Assembly (NCBI GenBank): GCA_030652345.1
Contig: JAUSAU010000057.1
Coordinates: 1 to 57,889 of the forward strand
From: Coriobacteriia bacterium
GTDB taxonomy: Bacteria > Actinomycetota > Coriobacteriia > Anaerosomatales > PALSA-660
Direction of reading: 5' to 3'
Length of the DNA: 57,889 nt
Shown here: piece by piece, positions 16,927 through 25,849 of the stretch
Position numbering within the stretch: position 1 is the first letter of the stretch
Layout: each line of letters begins with the position of its first letter
Program-made: the position numbers and the translations under genes
Notes under the pieces: model-generated
Seen by the model: only the letters and a program-made list of their open reading frames with translations
Database searches by the model: none
What the model was told of the DNA's origin: nothing

Positions 16927-18153
16927 ATGGAGACCACGAGCGCATACGCGGGCACCGACGGACGGCGCAGACTCGCGCTCGATTCGTTCATGGCCGCCGG
17001 CCTCACCGTGTTCGTGTGGGTGCAGCTGGCCATCCCGCCCGGCGTCTTCGAGCGCCGCTTCCCCGGCATCGAGGACGCGATCCGGGTGCGGCATGTCGAG
17101 GCGGTCCCCTGGTGGGCGTACGCGCTGGTGGCGCTGTGTCTGTTGCCGCTTGCGGTGCGCCGCAGATGGCCGGTGCCGGTGCTCCTTGCGAGCAGTGCCG
17201 CCGCCGCCGTCTTCGAGGTGTCCCATCTGCCGCCGGCGATGATGGTCGCGGGGCCGCTCCTCGCGCTGTACACCGCCGGCACACTGCTCGAGCGTCGTCG
17301 CTTCGCCGTGTGGGCGGGGCTGTCGATCAGTGTCATGACCGCCGCGTCCGTGCCGACCTTCGGCAGCGCCATGTTCTGGGCGGACCTGGTCCGCTCGCTC
17401 GCCGTGCTGCTCGTAGCCGCCGCGCTCGGAGACGCCACACGGAACCGGCGCGCCTACATCCTCGAGGTCGAGCGCCGTGCCGCGGAGGCCGAGCGCACGC
17501 GCGAAGAGGAGGCACGACGCCGCGTCGACGAGGAGCGTCTCCGGATCGCGCGGGAGCTCCACGACATCACGGCGCACTCGCTCTCGATCGTCGCGGTCCA
17601 GTCGGGCGCGGCACTGCACGTCCTGGACACCGATCCGGCGGAGGCGAGGAAGGCGCTCGTCGCCATCCGCGAGACGTCGCGGACCTCACTCACGGAGTTG
17701 CGCGCCATGCTCGGCGTCCTGCGCAGTCCGGACGATCCCGAGGGCGCGGCGCCCCTCGCCCCGACTCCGGGGCTCGCGCGGATCGGCGACCTCATCGCGC
17801 CGGTGCGAGAGGCCGGACTCGACGTGTCGCTGGTCTGCGAGTCGGGGCCGGACCCGCTCCCGGCGATTGTGGACGCCAGCGCGTACCGTATCGTCCAGGA
17901 GGCACTCACCAACGTCCTGCGTCATGCGGGGAACACGGCGGTCCGCGTCAGCGTCGGGCGCGACGGTGACGACCTCACCATCAGGATCGACGACGACGGA
18001 GTCGGTGTCGCCGGGCCGGGCGTCGAGGGCCACGGCATCGCGGGCATGCGCGAGCGCGCGAGCGCGCTCGGGGGTATCTTCGAGGCGGGCCCCCGCGTCG
18101 GGGGCGGCTGGACCGTCCTTGCGACGCTCCCCATGACCGGAAGGCCCTCATGA
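16927..18153 (+). CDS. sensor histidine kinase, NarL/DesK class
   Basis: 408 residues. Five or six membrane helices occupy residues 15-165, then a short coiled linker, a HisKA_3 dimerisation domain with H212 in ARELHDITAHSLSIV, and a small HATPase domain with RIVQEALTNVLRHAG and GHGIAGMRERASALGG. This class has no large external sensor and usually senses membrane stress or antibiotics. The ATG at 16927 is chosen as the first codon of the hydrophobic-rich protein, with GGAGGG 13 bases upstream. Its stop overlaps the response regulator by four bases. Confidence 0.92.
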   Translation: METTSAYAGTDGRRRLALDSFMAAGLTVFVWVQLAIPPGVFERRFPGIEDAIRVRHVEAVPWWAYALVALCLLPLAVRRRWPVPVLLASSAAAAVFEVSHLPPAMMVAGPLLALYTAGTLLERRRFAVWAGLSISVMTAASVPTFGSAMFWADLVRSLAVLLVAAALGDATRNRRAYILEVERRAAEAERTREEEARRRVDEERLRIARELHDITAHSLSIVAVQSGAALHVLDTDPAEARKALVAIRETSRTSLTELRAMLGVLRSPDDPEGAAPLAPTPGLARIGDLIAPVREAGLDVSLVCESGPDPLPAIVDASAYRIVQEALTNVLRHAGNTAVRVSVGRDGDDLTIRIDDDGVGVAGPGVEGHGIAGMRERASALGGIFEAGPRVGGGWTVLATLPMTGRPS

Positions 18154-18815
18154 CGATCCGCGTCCTCATCGCCGACGACCAGTCGCTGGTCCGAGCCGGT
18201 TTCCGCGTGCTCGTGGACTCCGAGTCCGACCTCGAGGTCGTCGGAGAGGCGGCGGACGGTCGTGAGGCGGTGGAGCTGGCCCGCGAGGTGGCGCCCGATG
18301 TCGTGCTCATGGACATCCGGATGCCGGAACTCGACGGGTTGGCGGCGACGCGGGAGATCGCGGCGGGCGACCATGAGGGTCCGCGCGTGATCATCCTGAC
18401 GACCTTCGATATCGACGAGTACGTGTTCGAGGCGCTGCGCTCGGGTGCGAGCGGATTCCTGCTCAAGGACACCGAGCCCGCCGAACTGCTCCAGGCGATA
18501 CGCGTCGTCGCAGCCGGTGAGGCGCTCCTCGCGCCGAGCGTGACGCGGCGTCTGATCGAGGAGTTCGCGACCCGACCCGATCCGCGGCGCACGCCGCCGA
18601 CAGCCCTCGAGGTGCTCACCGAGCGCGAGCGCGAAGTACTCGCACTGGTCGCACGGGGGCTGACCAACCACGAGATCGCCGAGGAACTCGTGATCAGCCC
18701 GGCTACGGCGAAGACCCACGTGAGCCGCATCATGATGAAGCTGGATGCGCGGGATCGCGCGCAACTGGTCGTCGTCGCGTATGAGACGGGTCTCGTCTCG
18801 CGGCGTTCCCCGTAG
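18150..18815 (+). CDS. NarL/FixJ-family response regulator
   Basis: 221 residues: receiver domain with phosphoacceptor D55 in VVLMDIRMPE and conserved Lys in LLKDTEPAELL, then a LuxR-type helix-turn-helix (LTEREREVLALVARGLTNHEIAEELVISPATAKTHV). ATGA overlap with the kinase. The exporter genes immediately downstream on the same strand are the likely targets. Confidence 0.95.
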   Translation: MTIRVLIADDQSLVRAGFRVLVDSESDLEVVGEAADGREAVELAREVAPDVVLMDIRMPELDGLAATREIAAGDHEGPRVIILTTFDIDEYVFEALRSGASGFLLKDTEPAELLQAIRVVAAGEALLAPSVTRRLIEEFATRPDPRRTPPTALEVLTEREREVLALVARGLTNHEIAEELVISPATAKTHVSRIMMKLDARDRAQLVVVAYETGLVSRRSP

Positions 18816-18880
18816 GAGTACACCCGGAGGCGTACGGCGGATTCACTCCTCGGGGGGGACGGATGCGGCGCGCCGCGGCA

Positions 18881-18893
18881 CTACCATCGGTAG
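18881..18893 (+). promoter_or_regulatory. short inverted repeat CTACC-ATC-GGTAG upstream of the exporter operon
   Basis: Perfect five-base arms around ATC, 75 bases before the small membrane-protein gene. It includes the hexamer TACCAT, which also occurs just before the kinase ATG (16915-16920). It could be a -10 element, a NarL-type operator half, or both. Confidence 0.35.
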
Positions 18894-18968
18894 CACACAC
18901 CGCCGATCCGGGCGGCATGCTCGTTCCGACGTCGACACCGACACCGACACGACAGAGGTGGATGAACC

Positions 18969-19322
18969 ATGAGTGATGACAACGTGACCACACCCGCCCC
19001 CGAGGCATCCGTTCCGACCCCGGCCCCGGTGCCCGCCGTCGAGGCCGCAGCCCTCGCGCTCTCCAAGGCGCTCTCGGACGACGTGGCGAAGCTCAAGAAG
19101 GACGTGAAGCGCCAGTGGATCGTGACGATCGTGCTGATCGTCCTTGTGGTCCTGCTCGGCGCCTCCTCGCTGGTACCGCGCTTCCTCCTGGGCGGGCGCA
19201 TGGGCGGCGGAGCGGGCTTCCGCCCGGGGATGAACGGCCAACAGTTCCAGGGCGGCCCCGGCGGCGCGCAGCCGGGCGCTCCGGGTGGCAACGACGACCA
19301 TGCCCAGCCCGGCCAGCCGTAG
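18969..19322 (+). CDS. small single-helix membrane protein with Gly-rich tail
   Basis: 117 residues: an acidic Pro/Ala-rich N-terminus, a short amphipathic region (ALSDDVAKLKKDVKRQW), one transmembrane helix (about residues 50-68), then a low-complexity Gly/Pro/Gln external tail. No family recognised. It is the first gene after the two-component system and precedes the MacA-like adaptor by 54 bases. The adaptor C-terminus and the permease external loop also carry Gly-rich low-complexity stretches, so it may be part of the same exporter; inference. Confidence 0.7.
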   Translation: MSDDNVTTPAPEASVPTPAPVPAVEAAALALSKALSDDVAKLKKDVKRQWIVTIVLIVLVVLLGASSLVPRFLLGGRMGGGAGFRPGMNGQQFQGGPGGAQPGAPGGNDDHAQPGQP

Positions 19323-19376
19323 CTGACCGGGGACGATCGATCACGGGGGACCGCGGATGGACGGAGTGGTGAGTCG

Positions 19377-20621
19377 ATGAGTGCCAAGGGTGCGCCGAAG
19401 AAGCGGCGCCGCTGGATCTGGTGGGTCGTGCTGGCGGTCGCCATCGTCGCCGTGGCGGCGATCGCGTACCCGATGCTGACGAGCCAGCAGGGGACCGACG
19501 TAAACAGCCTCTCGACCGCACAGGTCGTGAAGTCCGACCTGCGTGTGACCGTGAGCGGCAGCGGCAACGCGGTCGTCGGCAGCGCCGTGAGCGTCGACCC
19601 GGGCATCTCGGGCACGGTCGACGACCTGTCGATCAAGCTCGGTCAGACCGTCAAAGCGGGTACGCTGCTGTTCCGCGTGGTCAACGACGACCTCGACGCC
19701 GCGGTGGTCCGTGCCGAGTCGAGCTACTACCAGTCCAAGCAGCAGGTCGCCCAGGCGAACCAGTCGGTGACGCAGGCGAGCAACAACCTCTACAACCTCC
19801 AGCACCCCAGCGCCCCCGCGACCGGCCCGGTCAAGACGGCGAGCGCCGCCGATATCAAGCTCGCCAAGCTGCAGGTCACGAGTGCGAAGGCCGGCCTCAC
19901 GACAGCGAACAAGGGCCTCGACTCGGCGGAACTCGCGCTGTCCCAGGCACGGAAGAACGCCGACAAGCGCACGGTGACGGCACCCTCCGGCGGCATGGTG
20001 ACGGTGCTCAACGCTCAGAACGGCCAGGCGCTCGGCAGCAGCAGCGGCTCGAGTTCATCGGGCACCGCTGCGTCGACGTCGAGCTCAAAGAGCGCCGTCG
20101 AGATCTCCGACATGTCGACGCTTCGCGCGCAGGTCCAGATCAACGAGGTCGACCTGGTCAACGTCAAGGTCGGCCAGAAGGCGAACGTCATGTTCGACGC
20201 CCTGCCGTCAGCGTCCGTATCGGGCACCGTCAGCGCGATGTCGCCGACGGGCACGAGCAGCGGTGGCGTCGTCACCTACAACGTCGACATCACACTGGCG
20301 ACCATCGACGCGCGGCTGCGGCCCGGTATGACGTGCTCGGCCGACATCGAGACGGCGCTCAAGCCCGGCGCGCTCACCGTGCCGAGCTCGGCCGTGAAGT
20401 CATCGAACGGCAAGCAGTACGTCGAGGTCATCGACGTGGGTGCCACGGCGGCACGCAAGGTCGACGTGACCACCGGCGCGACCGTGGGCACCACCGTCGA
20501 GATCCTGTCGGGTGTGAAGGCGGGCGAGTACGTGGTCCTCGGCTCGACGACCGGGAGCAGCAGCACGGCCGGCGGGGGCTCGCGCGGCGGTTTCGGGGCG
20601 ATGATGGGTGGCGGGCGCTAG
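19377..20621 (+). CDS. membrane fusion (HlyD/MacA-like) adaptor of an ABC exporter
   Basis: 414 residues: N-terminal membrane anchor (WIWWVVLAVAIVAVAAIAYP), then the adaptor order of half lipoyl motif (SGSGNAVVGSAVSVDPGISGTV), an alpha-helical hairpin (about residues 105-195), second half motif (VTAPSGGMVTVLNAQNGQ), beta-barrel and membrane-proximal domains, ending in a Gly-rich tail. It links an inner-membrane MacB-type permease to the outside. A Ser/Gly-rich insertion follows the lipoyl half. The gene ends five bases before the ATPase gene. Confidence 0.9.
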   Translation: MSAKGAPKKRRRWIWWVVLAVAIVAVAAIAYPMLTSQQGTDVNSLSTAQVVKSDLRVTVSGSGNAVVGSAVSVDPGISGTVDDLSIKLGQTVKAGTLLFRVVNDDLDAAVVRAESSYYQSKQQVAQANQSVTQASNNLYNLQHPSAPATGPVKTASAADIKLAKLQVTSAKAGLTTANKGLDSAELALSQARKNADKRTVTAPSGGMVTVLNAQNGQALGSSSGSSSSGTAASTSSSKSAVEISDMSTLRAQVQINEVDLVNVKVGQKANVMFDALPSASVSGTVSAMSPTGTSSGGVVTYNVDITLATIDARLRPGMTCSADIETALKPGALTVPSSAVKSSNGKQYVEVIDVGATAARKVDVTTGATVGTTVEILSGVKAGEYVVLGSTTGSSSTAGGGSRGGFGAMMGGGR

Positions 20622-20625
20622 AGCC

Positions 20626-21330
<705 letters not shown>

Positions 21331-22560
21331 ATGACCCCCTACGATCTGGCGAACGAGACGGTCTTCTCGCTGATGAGCAACAAGGTGCGCTCGGCATTGA
21401 CCATCCTCGGCATCGTCGTCGGCATATCCGCCGTCATCGTGATGGTCGCTATCGGCCAGGGCACGCAGGCCTCTATCACGAGTTCCATCAACTCGGCGGG
21501 CGCCAACCTCCTGATGGTGACTCCGGGAGGTGAGCGCAGGTTCGGCCCGGGTGGCGACGGCCCCGGTGGCGGAGGTGGCTCACATGCGACACTCACCGAC
21601 GCCGACGTGAAGGTCATCCAGTCGCTGCCCAACATCGCGAACGTGGCGCCGGAGGCCAGCGGGCAGTACCCGGTCGCGACTGCGTCAGGAACGGGCAACG
21701 TGCGCGTCACCGGCGTGACGGGCGCCTACCCGGCCGTCCGCAGCATCGAGACGTCGCTCGGGTCCTTCGTCGCCGATTCAGACACCCGGAGTTCCACGAA
21801 GGTGGCCGTCCTCGGCCCCACGACGGTGACGAACCTCTTCGGCGAAGGGACGGACCCCGTCGGCGAGACGATCCGCATCAACGGCATCCGCTTCACGGTC
21901 ATCGGCGTGACGAAGAGCAAGGGCGGCAGCGGGATGGGCAACCAGGACTCGGTCGTCTACATCCCGATGACCACCCTGCAGCGCTTCCTCACCGGCACGG
22001 AGGCGTACTCGACGATCTACGTGGAGGCATCGACGTCCGAGGCGATGAGCATCGTCAAGCAGTCGATCACCGATTCGCTGAAGAGTTCGCGCCGCATCAC
22101 CGACGACAGCAAGATAGACTTCAGCACCATGAGCCAATCCGACCTACTCTCGACCGCCTCGACCATCACGGGCACGATGACGGCTCTGCTCGCCTCGATC
22201 GCGGGCATATCGCTGCTCGTCGGCGGCATCGGCATCATGAACATGATGCTCACCACCGTCACCGAGAGGACGCGCGAGATCGGCTTGCGCAAGGCGATCG
22301 GCGCGCGGGCGAGCGACGTGACCTCGCAGTTCCTGGCCGAGTCCGTGGCGCTCACGGTCATCGGCGGCGTGCTCGGCATCGCACTGGGCTGGGGAGCGTC
22401 GGCGCTCATCACCGCGACCGGACTGCTGACCGCCGAGGTGTCGTGGAGTTCCGTCGCGCTGGCGGTCGGCGTGTGCGCCGGTATCGGCGTCGTGTTCGGC
22501 TACTACCCGGCGCGCCGCGCCGCGAAGCTCGACCCGATCGAGGCCCTGCGCTACCAGTAG
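21331..22560 (+). CDS. MacB-like ABC exporter permease (FtsX domain)
   Basis: 409 residues with the MacB topology: N-terminal helix after NKVRSALTILGIVVGISAVIVM, a large extracytoplasmic MacB_PCD domain (about 50-280) with a Gly-rich insertion near residue 70, then three helices including SLLVGGIGIMNMMLTTVTERTREIG and the terminal YYPARRAAKLDPIEALR. With the two preceding genes it forms an adaptor-ATPase-permease exporter, likely for peptides or antimicrobials and likely controlled by the upstream two-component system (inference). Confidence 0.93.
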   Translation: MTPYDLANETVFSLMSNKVRSALTILGIVVGISAVIVMVAIGQGTQASITSSINSAGANLLMVTPGGERRFGPGGDGPGGGGGSHATLTDADVKVIQSLPNIANVAPEASGQYPVATASGTGNVRVTGVTGAYPAVRSIETSLGSFVADSDTRSSTKVAVLGPTTVTNLFGEGTDPVGETIRINGIRFTVIGVTKSKGGSGMGNQDSVVYIPMTTLQRFLTGTEAYSTIYVEASTSEAMSIVKQSITDSLKSSRRITDDSKIDFSTMSQSDLLSTASTITGTMTALLASIAGISLLVGGIGIMNMMLTTVTERTREIGLRKAIGARASDVTSQFLAESVALTVIGGVLGIALGWGASALITATGLLTAEVSWSSVALAVGVCAGIGVVFGYYPARRAAKLDPIEALRYQ

Positions 22561-22584
22561 GCGCGACGTGTTCGGGCTCTGGGG

Positions 22585-22590
22585 TATGCT
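22585..22590 (+). promoter_or_regulatory. candidate -10 element for the AIM24 gene
   Basis: TATGCT hexamer 48 bases before the ATG in an otherwise GC-rich 78-base gap. No convincing -35 element. Confidence 0.4.
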
Positions 22591-22638
22591 CGAGACGTGC
22601 TCGCGCGCGCGGGCACGTGGCGAGAAGGAGGAGGCTCC

Positions 22639-23343
22639 ATGAGCGATTCAGTCAGCCCCGGTGTGGCGCTGCGTCTCGGCGAGTTCGTCAACGCGCACGC
22701 GCAGAAGGACACCGGAGGCACGTGGCAACTCGAGAGTTCGAAGACGCTCGAGGTGCACCTGTCGGGCAACCGCGTGTTCACCAAGGTCGGCGCCATGATC
22801 GGCTACTACGGCGACATCAAGTTCACCCGCGCAGGTGCGGGTGGCGCCACCAAGTGGCTCAAGTCCGCTATGTCGGGTGAGGGCGGGGCGATGACCGAGG
22901 CCGCCGGCAGCGGCATCCTGTACTGCGCCGACCAGGGCAAGCAGATCTCGATCCTGTATCTGGACAACGAGACGCTCTTCGTCAACGGTCAGGACTGCCT
23001 TGCGTACTCCGAGACCATCGGGTGGGACATCGTCGTCACCGGTGGCGCCGGCTTCATGGCCGGCGGCCTGTTCTCGCTGAAGCTGACGGGCACCGGCTAC
23101 GTCGCTATCACGACGCATGGCAAGCCGCTCGTTCTCGGAGTGGGCCCGGGCCAGCCCTTGTTCACCGACCCGAACGCGACCGTCGCGTGGTCAGCGGGCC
23201 TGCAGACGACCGTGAAGACCGACGTGAACCTCAAGACCCTCACCGGCCGCGGGAGCGGCGAGACGTTCCAGATGCGCTTCGACGGCACCGGGTTCGTCGT
23301 GCTGCAGCCGTTCGAGGAGATCGTCGTCGCCACCAACGGCTGA
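22639..23343 (+). CDS. AIM24 family protein
   Basis: 234 residues of the AIM24 family (beta-rich cytoplasmic proteins of unknown exact role in bacteria). Recognisable pieces: SKTLEVHLSGNRVFTKVGAMIGYYG, GTGYVAITTHGKPLVL and TDPNATVAWSAGLQTTVKTD. The ATG at 22639 follows a strong GAAGGAGGAG site; an earlier in-frame GTG at 22597 is rejected for that reason. Single-gene unit with a candidate -10 upstream and a convergent neighbour downstream. Confidence 0.9.
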   Translation: MSDSVSPGVALRLGEFVNAHAQKDTGGTWQLESSKTLEVHLSGNRVFTKVGAMIGYYGDIKFTRAGAGGATKWLKSAMSGEGGAMTEAAGSGILYCADQGKQISILYLDNETLFVNGQDCLAYSETIGWDIVVTGGAGFMAGGLFSLKLTGTGYVAITTHGKPLVLGVGPGQPLFTDPNATVAWSAGLQTTVKTDVNLKTLTGRGSGETFQMRFDGTGFVVLQPFEEIVVATNG

Positions 23344-23355
23344 TCGGCCGGGACT

Positions 23356-23373
23356 CCGCTCCAGACGGGGCGG
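23356..23373. terminator. weak hairpin between convergent genes
   Basis: Stem CCGCTCC (23356-23362) with GGGGCGG (23367-23373), one G-U pair, four-base loop, in the 32-base gap between the AIM24 stop and the minus-strand kinase stop. No T-run, so moderate support only. Confidence 0.4.
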
Positions 23374-23375
23374 GC

Positions 23376-25745
23376 TCAGACGTTCGCGGGGGCTTCGGCC
23401 GGGACATCCATCTCGGCAGGCAGTCGCACCGTGAAGGTGGAGCCCGCCCCGAGCGTGCTCGCGGCACCGATCGAGCCGCCCATCATCTCGACCAGGCGCC
23501 GCGAGACCGCGAGGCCCAGACCGGTGCCGAGCGACTTCGCTCCCTGCCGCGGCGTGGCCTGGAAGAAGTCGTCGAAGATGTGGGGCAGGTCCGCCGCGGA
23601 GATGCCGCAGCCGGTGTCCGAGACGACCAGCTCGACATGGCCGTCGACCCGGCGGGCGGACAGGTCGATCGCCCCCTCATCGGTGAACTTCACAGCGTTG
23701 CCGAGCAGGTTGAGGATCACCTGGCGGACGCGGCCCCGATCAGCCAGCATCGCGCCTGCTCCGTCGGCGCGCACGGTCATCACCAACCCGCGCGCATCGA
23801 CCATCTGGGAGACGGAGTCCGCGGCCTCCGCGATCACGTCCGCGACGGCGAAGCGCTCCGGCTTCATGTCGGGGTAGCCGGCCTCGATACGGGACAGATC
23901 GAGGATCTGGTTGATGAGTTCGAGCAGATGCCGGCCCGAACTGCCGATCATGCGCGCCTGCCGTGCCTGCTCGTCGTTGAGTTCGCCCGCCAGCCCCTGC
24001 GACAGCGTCCCCGCGAACCCGATGATGGAGTTCAGCGGGGTGCGCAGCTCGTGACTCATGCTCGCCAGGAACTCGCTCTTCGCGCGCGTCGCGACATCCA
24101 GGTCCGCGTTCATCGCCGAGAGTTCGGCATTCGCTGCGGCGAGCACCGCGTTGGTCGTCGCGAGCTCCGCGGTACGGGCGTTGACCCTGCGCTCGAGGTC
24201 GGCGTTGAGTGCGCGGAAATCCTCCTCCGCGTTCTTGCGTTCGGTCACGTCCTGGATGCTCGCCTGGACGAGGCGCCCGCCGCCGTGGCCGATCGTGGCG
24301 AGGTGGACCTCGCAGTGGCGGATGGTGCCGTCGATGCGCTGGTGACGCCAGTCATAGACGGCGAAACCCTTCTCGGAGCACGTCTTGAGGCGTTCGGCCG
24401 CGGCGTCCGCGGATGCGGTCCCGTCGTACTGCAGCGGGGTGGAGAAGTCCGCGGGCGAGCGCCCGATTATCTCGTCGATCGACGAGCAGCCCCACAGGCG
24501 GATCGCCGCGTCGTTGCAGTCGAGGAAGCGTCCTGACGCGGGTTCCAGGACGACGAGCGACACGAGTGAGTCTGAGAACAGCGCGCGCGCGTACTCCTGG
24601 CTCTCGCGGAGCGCCTCCTCCGCACGGCGGCGGCGCAACGAGACGGCCGCGATGTTCGCGAGCGATTCCAGGAGGCCGGAGGGAGGATCCGGAGTCCCGG
24701 CACGCATCGCGACGACGGCGCTGCCGTACAGCTCCCCCTCGACCACGAATCCGACCGAGAGGAACCGGTCGACTCCCGCGAGCTTCTGGAGCGGGCCGGC
24801 GACGCCGGCAGCGACGGCGCCGTGGGACGCTGCGGCGAGTGTTTCCATGCGCCGGACGGGGGTATCGACGATGTCGTGATACTGCTCGGGGGTGCACGGA
24901 GCGCGGAAGCCGCGCATCCCCGAACCGACGAGGCGCGCGGCGGCACCGAGCAGGTCGGCGTCGCCGGCGACGTGCGTGGTGACGAGTTCCTGGCTCGCGG
25001 CCTCATAGTCGCCGTACCCGACGGCCACGGCTCCGGTCAGTTCGCGGATCCGCTCGCACAGCAACGTCTGGATGCTCGCGCTCGAAGGAGCGGACACGAG
25101 CTCGACAGCAAGCGCGTTGACGGCCTCGAGCGAACGCGTGTGCTGTTCGAGAGCGATGCGGGTCTCGTGCTCCTCGAGCGCGCTCTTCAGCTCGAGGTTC
25201 GAGTAGCTGAGCTGGCCGATCATGCCGATGAGGCGGGAGTACAGCTCGGTGACATCCTCGAGCCCGTGGCGGCTGATGACGGGGAGGTCGTCGATCGCGG
25301 TGAGGTACTCATCGACATCGAAACCGTTGGCCAGTGCGTACTCGCGATACGTCGCCTGTTCGATCGGCTCGTCTTCGAGGAAGAACGGGCCCAGGAAGAG
25401 GTTGGCGACGTGACGGTCGCCCACGATGAGCGGTGCCGCCGTGCCGTAGAGGTTGTTCCAGCACTTATGAAGGACGAAGGCGCCGCGCTTCAGCGCTGCG
25501 GCGGTGCGGCGGTCGCTCTCCTCGCAGCGGGCGAGGGTCTCGGGATGCACGCGGTGGAAGCGGGCGCAGACGTCCTGCCAGCCGGTGGCGACCAGGATGC
25601 GCGAGTCGAGGTCGATCATCGCCGCCGGCAGTTCGGCGACGCGGAAGAAGGCCTCCATGAGGCCGGTGATCGCCGGGATGTCGAGGATCTCATCCGCACG
25701 CAGGCTATCGGTGGTGCCACCTGCCGGAGCGGGGCGCGACTGCAT
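23376..25745 (-). CDS. PocR-domain sensor histidine kinase (PocR-GAF-PAS-HisKA-HATPase)
   Basis: 789 residues, soluble. The N-terminal 200 residues are a PocR-type ligand domain (VATGWQDVCARFHRVHP, CEESDRRTAA, CWNNLYGTAAPLIVG, LFLGPFFLEDEP), a fold thought to bind small hydrocarbon-like ligands. Then a GAF-like region, a PAS (ALFSDSLVSLVVLEP), a coiled coil, HisKA with FLASMSHELRTPLNS, and HATPase with NLLGNAVKFTD and GTGLGLAVS. The ATG at 25745 is preferred over the in-frame ATG at 26366 because the extra 207 residues are antisense-like and overlap the hydrolase gene. No partner regulator nearby. Confidence 0.88.
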   Translation of the reverse strand: MQSRPAPAGGTTDSLRADEILDIPAITGLMEAFFRVAELPAAMIDLDSRILVATGWQDVCARFHRVHPETLARCEESDRRTAAALKRGAFVLHKCWNNLYGTAAPLIVGDRHVANLFLGPFFLEDEPIEQATYREYALANGFDVDEYLTAIDDLPVISRHGLEDVTELYSRLIGMIGQLSYSNLELKSALEEHETRIALEQHTRSLEAVNALAVELVSAPSSASIQTLLCERIRELTGAVAVGYGDYEAASQELVTTHVAGDADLLGAAARLVGSGMRGFRAPCTPEQYHDIVDTPVRRMETLAAASHGAVAAGVAGPLQKLAGVDRFLSVGFVVEGELYGSAVVAMRAGTPDPPSGLLESLANIAAVSLRRRRAEEALRESQEYARALFSDSLVSLVVLEPASGRFLDCNDAAIRLWGCSSIDEIIGRSPADFSTPLQYDGTASADAAAERLKTCSEKGFAVYDWRHQRIDGTIRHCEVHLATIGHGGGRLVQASIQDVTERKNAEEDFRALNADLERRVNARTAELATTNAVLAAANAELSAMNADLDVATRAKSEFLASMSHELRTPLNSIIGFAGTLSQGLAGELNDEQARQARMIGSSGRHLLELINQILDLSRIEAGYPDMKPERFAVADVIAEAADSVSQMVDARGLVMTVRADGAGAMLADRGRVRQVILNLLGNAVKFTDEGAIDLSARRVDGHVELVVSDTGCGISAADLPHIFDDFFQATPRQGAKSLGTGLGLAVSRRLVEMMGGSIGAASTLGAGSTFTVRLPAEMDVPAEAPANV

Positions 25746-25849
25746 GGAACCGCTTTCGACGTCGGTCGGATCCTCGTGCGAGTCCAATGTATGCAGGCGT
25801 TCGTCGCGGAGCAACGTCGGCGCGACGAAGGGACGTACGCCGGCGGTGG

